Shown here in pieces: positions 43,284-48,378 of a stretch of DNA of 48,378 bases. Origin of the DNA: Allomyces macrogynus ATCC 38327 (lineage: Eukaryota > Blastocladiomycota > Blastocladiomycetes > Blastocladiales > Blastocladiaceae); contig GG745365.1 of assembly GCA_000151295.1 (NCBI GenBank), forward strand, positions 344,832 through 393,209. Reading direction: 5' to 3'. Made by a program: the position numbers and the translations under genes. Numbering within the stretch: position 1 is the stretch's first letter; the number at the start of each line of letters is the position of its first letter. The notes under the pieces are model-generated. The model searched no databases. It saw only the letters and a list, made by a program, of their open reading frames with translations, and was not told the DNA's origin.

Positions 43284-44059
43284 TTGCCGTTCTGCAGCCA
43301 TACTCAACTCAGGGTCCACGACCACGGCGTTCAATGGATTCGTGCATGCGCCCGTCGTCTGGACCGACTCGCGTGGGGTAGACGCGCCTGCACCCGCGGA
43401 AGAAATGCGCGTCGTACAAGCGGTGATGGTTTAACCTTGGCCCTTGGCCTGTCACGGTAGGGGTGATGCTGGTATTGTGTAACCGTGTTGTTTGAGCAGT
43501 TTTCACGATGGTTGCAGCAACTGCTGATGCCTGACAGTTATTGTCCCATGTTGTTTTGATCTTCGTCTTTTGCCTTTTCCATTCCGTACACTCAAGCATG
43601 TTCACTGTCGCTTTCAACAATGAAATATAGTTTCCCTCCTTTGAAGCAGCCCGTGATGTTTGCTGCAATCACATTCCACAGCATTCATCCGTCGCCGCCC
43701 TGCGTCTCCTTGCTTGTTTGCAAGCATCTCTCGTTCAAACCTTGTGCGCCCTAGTTTCTTGAGCCAATACTTCGGGCACCCGTTGGTGGGCGGAATCGTG
43801 CTGAGACTAAACCGCAACTTGTCCGCATGCTAGGGGCGAACGTCGACGACGTGCTTCTTGACAGCGACGTGGTAATCGTGTTGAGCAGGACCATGCCGAG
43901 GCCTTTCAAAGGTCTGTTTGTGCCGCCTTTTGTGAATCACGCATGGCAAGACTGAACCTCCATTTTGTCAATTCCTTGACGTTCAGGAAATTGTTGTTGT
44001 TTCTCATACCCTTCCCGAAAAAATACCTCTTTGCAACACAGTTCAATTGTTATATCCGC
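43284..44059. other. Intergenic between convergent genes
   Basis: 3' flanks of the 42.6-kb gene and of the Ssr4-like gene. AT-rich stretches and no supported gene. Confidence 0.5.
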
Positions 44060-45268
44060 TCAGCCAGACGCGGTCGCCTCGACCATATCCACGTCCCTCG
44101 CCGGTTGCTCCGGGACCCGCTGCTGCTCTTCTGTCGTCGCCGATGCGGTTGCACTAGCCAGATCGACACTCTGCACGGGCGCGTATGGCACGACACAATC
44201 CTGCTCCACCAACCCCAGCGCTGCGCGCCACCGCCGAACCTCGTCGTCGTCGGAAGCGTTCATGCGCGCAACGTGCGCGTCCCAATCCGCGGCGGCCGCA
44301 ATCGCATCCACAATGCGGACCACGTCGGCCAGCCCTGACCCGTCCACGACCAACTCCTCCTCCTCGTCGTCGCCCTGTGTCTGAATCGCAGCAAGTCGCG
44401 CCGTCCACCGCTCCGTCACCGCGCGCACTTCCTGCTCGCGCGCCTCGACCACGTTGGCGTCCTTGTCCGGCGGGAGCGCCAAGATCGCCTCCATCCAATC
44501 GTGGTTGCGCTTGAATCGCGCCACGGCAACGTCGCGCGCCGTGACGGGTACGGGCGGCGCAAGGTACTGCGCGTCGGAAATCAAGGTCGGGTTCGCCGCG
44601 GGTTTGCGCACCGAGGCCGCGCGCGGGACGGCGGCACCGCCAACGAGTTGGTGTGTCGTCACTCGTGCCGGGGCCGGCGCGGGTGGTTGCTGCGAGTAAG
44701 ACGCGACCGGGATGCGGCGTGCGGCAGTCGCGAAAGGAATGTTTGGCGGGATCGGCATGCTGCGTGCTGTGGTGCGGCAGGTCGTTAGCAGTTCGTCCAG
44801 TACGTCTGTGTGGGTGAAGAGGGAGGCCTACTCTTGTCGTCGGCGGCGAGATAGTGCATAAACTGCACCTGTATCGGCTGGTTGCTGTTGAACAGCTGGT
44901 ACCGCGTGCGCGTCATGGCGATGCGGTCAGTGCCGGGCACGACACCCTGCCGCCGCGAGTAGGCAATAAGCGACCGCGCCGCGTCAATCTGGACCGTGCG
45001 CACGACCTCCTTGTCGATCCATGCGTACCCGTCGGACGGGCACTCGTCTTGGTTATCGGGGTGCAGAATAAACATCATGTTGTAGCCGCTGTGCGGCTTG
45101 TCTGAAGAGCAGGAGGGACTTGTCAGTGGGTGGAGAACAGCGACGAAAGCGTGGGGAATAAGTACCAAGAATGGCAAAGCCAAACGTCGTGTTGCCAATG
45201 TAGGCATTGGCCTTGGCGAGGAGATCAATGACCATTTCGTCACGCAACGGGTATGGCACGTCGGCCAT
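44060..45268 (-). CDS. ssr4: Ssr4-like SWI/SNF and RSC chromatin-remodelling subunit, three exons, 372 aa
   Basis: Exons 45268-45166, 45101-44832 and 44805-44060; introns are 64 nt (donor GTACTT) and 26 nt (donor GTAGGC, acceptor CACAG). Both phases fit and the last exon runs straight into the ATG-headed frame at 44758. The 26-nt intron is very short; a longer alternative was not found, and without it the protein would stop at 44785. The N-terminal domain resembles the fungal Ssr4/DUF1750 fold: YPLRDEMVIDLLAKANAYIG, FILHPDNQDECPSDGYAWID, a TRTRYQLFNSN strand and VQFMHYLAADD. After a Pro/Ala linker comes VAVARFKRNHDWMEAILAL, an ARFxRNHxxxxxIL motif also found in Ssr4 and in BAF57/SMARCE1. An acidic DDEEEE stretch and low-complexity tail follow. 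Expected role: structural subunit of nuclear nucleosome remodellers. Assignment rests on remembered motif similarity. Confidence 0.7.
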
Positions 45269-46001
45269 GTCCCGATTCGACCGGTAAAACTAGATGTGCG
45301 CAACGGACAGGACGTGGGGTTGGTCATGATGTTGGCCAGTGTTCATGTCGAATTCCCGAGAGCAGGTATTGGCTAGGCGCCGGCGAGCGACTTGAACAGC
45401 TGCACTGCTCCATAGACTGTTTCTGAGCACCGACCATGTCGCTTTTTGGGTCCATATCGCTTTTTGATTGTGCGCCGTATAATCGATTGCAGCTAGTTGG
45501 ATGATGGAAGCACGTTGTGGAAGCGGTCGAGCGATGTGCATCTGCGTCGCTGGTGCCAGCATCGAAACGGTGTCGAGCAGCCAGACGATCTTTGCACGTG
45601 CAAATCACAGCCGTTGCACCTGTCCCGCACCCCGACGTCGCAACCTCGGCGAGCATCGGCTGGCGGCAGCTCGTGCGGCCTTCACATTGAGCGCTCCTGC
45701 GGGGCCTATATAAAAAGCTTTGATCGGGACGAACGAGCTCTGATTGCGGTCAAACCGACCTGCACCGTATGAGGTCTCCATGATCAGCGATCAACGGATC
45801 TGCAACTTCCCCATTCCTTATTTGAATCATAACTTGCTTCCCTGTCACGAATCAGAACAAAAACGAAACTCGCGTCGTTCCCAATTTTCTTGGTTCGATG
45901 CAGGCCACGGCCGCGCTGCTGCCTGATACTTTCAACGAGCACGGAACAGCGCGCCAGCGCCCACAACAATGCGTTGCTGGTTGCGTGAGACCACGACGGC
46001 A
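45269..46001. other. Intergenic with an orphan TATA box
   Basis: No coding region supported. A strong TATATAAAAA at 45707-45716 on the plus strand has no obvious gene downstream; the next plus-strand ATG (45770) is closed after four codons. Confidence 0.45.
45707..45716 (+). promoter_or_regulatory. Strong TATA-box-like element without a visible gene
   Basis: GGGGCCTATATAAAAAGC matches the TATAWAAR core well and has a GC-rich 5' shoulder, as in real core promoters. It may drive a noncoding transcript antisense to the Ala-rich gene, or be a remnant. Confidence 0.35.
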
Positions 46002-47790
46002 TTATTTCCCACGTCCAATGCTTTGTCCGCCGGTTATGAAACCGCGCAATATTCGTGATACGGCAACGGATGCGGGCAACAACAACGACCTCGGATCGCC
46101 CGCGTCACCACCAGGACCAAAACACTTGAGCACGCCCAGAATATTGGCGGCGAGTGCTGCGGGCGGCACAGACGGTGGAGAATGTTTGCCGTCGCCGAGA
46201 AAATCCATCAAGCGAGGAGAGAGCGCCAGTTTCGAAATTAGTGGCGAGCTGAAGTCGCCGCTAGCGGCAGCCGCTGCGACTAAGTTCACATTTTCGAGAA
46301 GACCTTGGTGCCCCAGCAACGATGATGCAGAGCACGAGGACTCTTGCGCAACTGCGCTGGCATCAATTGAAGCGACAGCGCCAAGCAAACCGACACTGGG
46401 CAAGGCGCACTGCGCGGCGTCACGAAGACCGGCCTGCGCGCGGACACTGCTCTCGCCGTTTTCTCTGCTCGTGTCAATCGACTCGTCACCCGCCGCGTCA
46501 ATCGCCCTATACGGCGTCTGCGCCACCGGCGGGTCCCTCTTGATCGTCTGCTTCAAGGCCTCCGCGACCACTGAGCCCAGCAGTACACCACCAGGCACCG
46601 CGTTCTGCACGGCCGCCAACACCGCGTCCGCAGCCTGCTCTGTTGCACTCTGGTCTTGTTCCTGCGCTCCCGGCAATCCAGGCACGACGTTATCCACCAG
46701 CTTATCGACCGCTGCATTTATGACCACGGGCAGCGCCGCACCTAGCACCCCACCACCAAGTAACGGTGCCGCAATTGGCGCGACAATAGCCGCGCATAGC
46801 AGCCCACCCGCGAGTTTCGCGGCAGCGTGCATGTCGGTCGGGGTTGCCGGGTCGCCGAGCGCGGCACTGCTCACCGTCGACAATAGTGGAGCAGCGGCGC
46901 CGAGGAGGCCGGGCGATGCGAGTTGGGCGATGCTGATGGCGCTGCTGGCGAGTCGCGCGGCAGAGCTTGCGGGTGCGGAGGTGGACGGGTCTGTGAGCGC
47001 GTGAATTGCGTATGGAGCTTGCGGAAACGCGGTGTCGAGCAGGACACGCCCGATGTTGGTGATAAAAGTCGCGTCTGGTGAGCTGTGAGCCGATCCGGCC
47101 TGGGCCGCGAGCGCTTGGACGACGCTGGCAGCACCTGGGAACGCGGTGCTGACGAAATTGCCAGCGATCAGCGACGCGAGGTGCTCAACATCAGCGACCC
47201 CAATGCGGAGCTGCGCAACGGAACTCTTGTCCGGTGGAGAAGTCGCGGAATCGGAGCCGAATGCGTTGACGACAGTCTTTGCACCCGGAAACGCAACCAT
47301 GAGGACGCCCGAAGAGGGCTGCCGGCTCGCGGTAGTGCACCGGACAGCGCGCTGTCGGGTGGAGAATGAAGCGCCGATGTTTTGGCAAGCTTGAAGAGAT
47401 TTTCAGGTTGCGACAGCGGCGACAATCCGGCAACAGCGGCACTGGTGAGCGCGCCAACGGAATGCGCAGCGGATGCGGCCTGGCTCCACGGCTTCCTGCA
47501 AGTAGCGACGCGGCATCGTTCACAATAGTTGGGATTGGGAGAGCGGCGCCGAGCCGATCAATGGCCAGCGATGGGATCCCTTCGCTAAGGTTCGGCGTGG
47601 GGAGCGTGTTGCTGAGCTGATCGACGAGCAGTGCCGGAATCGCGTCCAGAGTCCACGCAGCCACGTCGTTCAACTGATCCTGCGTGATCGACGCGTGCAG
47701 TATGTGGCGGCGCACGAAGACGGAAGCGACGGCCTCGATCATGCCCGAGATCGGGAAGCAGCCAAACCATCGACGAGCGCGTTGACTTGA
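46002..47790 (-). pseudogene. Frameshifted Ala-rich repetitive hydrophobic protein gene
   Basis: Read on the minus strand, four coding-like pieces follow in different frames: QAQVNALVDGLAAS (about 47790-47750), MIEAVASVFVRRHILHASIT through PTIVNDAASLLAG (47745-47505), AASAAHSVGALTSAAVAGLS through SPPDSALSGALPRAG (47480-47325), and the long 46002-47300 frame. They share Ala/Ser/Val helices and a repeated unit of roughly 40-45 residues, best seen as AFPGAKTVVNAF, TAFPGAASVVQAL and TAFPQAPYAIHAL. The long frame continues with hydrophobic helices (AAKLAGGLLCAAIVAPIAAP, LLGGGVLGAALPVVINAAV) and ends in a Gly/Pro-rich tail. The switches occur within one or two bases and have no GT-AG pair, so the 5' half is frameshifted; the 432-codon downstream frame may still be translated from 47300. 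No family recognised. Confidence 0.5.
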
Positions 47791-48378
47791 GCTTGGGTGT
47801 TGCAGCTGTCGTTTTGGTTTGGAGCAGGAGTGTGAGCACAAACCGGCACGACCTGTCTGCAGACAATAATGGTGATCCCGATCCACGGCGTGGATTACAA
47901 ACGCGGCGACAGAGTGCGTCTCGGTGATTGCGGTCGTAGACGGGCTGCGTTCAATGTGCCCGAATGCAATTTTCGCAGTCGCGACAATGGACGTGGTAGT
48001 CGCGACGTGATCTGTCGCGTCGCGTGCGATCGGCGTGCACTTGAGCTTCACCATGTTGGCCAGCGGGCTCGGATCGTGGTGGCCGGTCCTGGACGTCGTT
48101 GAGGTGGGCCTGTCAGGCCCAAGAGTGGGACCAGCTCCAGTCGAAGTGTTAGTGCCAAGGAGCTCGGACGACGCTGCCACCTTGCCGACCCGAAACGCAG
48201 GCAAGTTTCTGACCGCTTCGGTGCTTTCGCGCGTGCTCGTCGTTTGTCCGAAGCGCACCAGTCGGTCGCGCGGATGATCTCAAGGAGGGGGCGTTTCCAG
48301 GCTGCTGCAAACCTTCACGAGTCTGCGATTCTGACCCGGCGCCACCAAAATGACCACGTTCTCCCATTGATGTCTGTT
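47791..48378. other. Right edge of the window, nothing certain
   Basis: The minus strand is open from 48258 to 47191 but the translation is Ser/Thr/Arg noise except for the pieces assigned to the Ala-rich gene; a segment near 47960-47880 (AKIAFGHIERSPS, THSVAAFVIHAVDRDHHYC) could be a further exon or fragment of it. Confidence 0.35.

Overview
The window looks like nuclear DNA of a GC-rich, intron-bearing fungus. Ribosomal protein S3 is split by a spliceosomal intron, and there is a fungal Zn2Cys6 / fungal-specific transcription factor, an IKS1-type kinase and an Ssr4-type SWI/SNF subunit. Introns are mostly 60-85 nt with GTACG/GTGCG donors. A zoosporic lineage such as Blastocladiomycota (Allomyces/Catenaria-like) fits the composition and the mix of intact and decaying genes. 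That placement is inference; no rRNA or other decisive marker is present.

Layout. 0.5-5.6 kb (+): hexokinase, a VAP/Scs2 MSP-domain protein in three exons, and a mitochondrial helical-repeat (PPR-like) protein. The first two genes carry a diverged copy of the same ~290-bp sequence in their 3' flanks. 6.1-16.1 kb (-): a frameshifted Dbp6/DDX51-like helicase remnant, an intact F-box protein, a decayed helical gene, and an IKS1-like kinase broken by a 16-bp tandem duplication and an in-frame TAG. 17.1-22.9 kb (+): two paralogues of a DUF2306-like membrane domain fused to a ferredoxin-NADP-reductase-like module, with a degraded Thr/Ser-rich surface-protein gene between them. 23.1-26.6 kb (-): a 1168-residue coiled-coil protein. 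27.2-31.7 kb (+): an 11-exon, membrane-anchored, ARM-like-repeat plus SPRY protein. 32.3-35.8 kb (-): Zn2Cys6 regulator. 37.3-38.6 kb (-): RPS3. 40.0-43.3 kb (+): two uncharacterised genes. 44.1-45.3 kb (-): Ssr4-like subunit. 46.0-47.8 kb (-): frameshifted Ala-rich repetitive gene.

There is no operon logic here. Genes are independent and cover carbon entry (hexokinase), ER contact sites (VAP), mitochondrial RNA biology, translation (RPS3), chromatin (Ssr4), transcription and ubiquitin targeting. The strongest candidate for something undescribed is the tandem DUF2306-FNR pair: a predicted multi-pass membrane domain with several His residues joined to a flavin/NAD(P)H module, apparently homogenised at its 3' end by gene conversion. 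A second theme is that about five genes have lost their reading frame while immediate neighbours stay intact.
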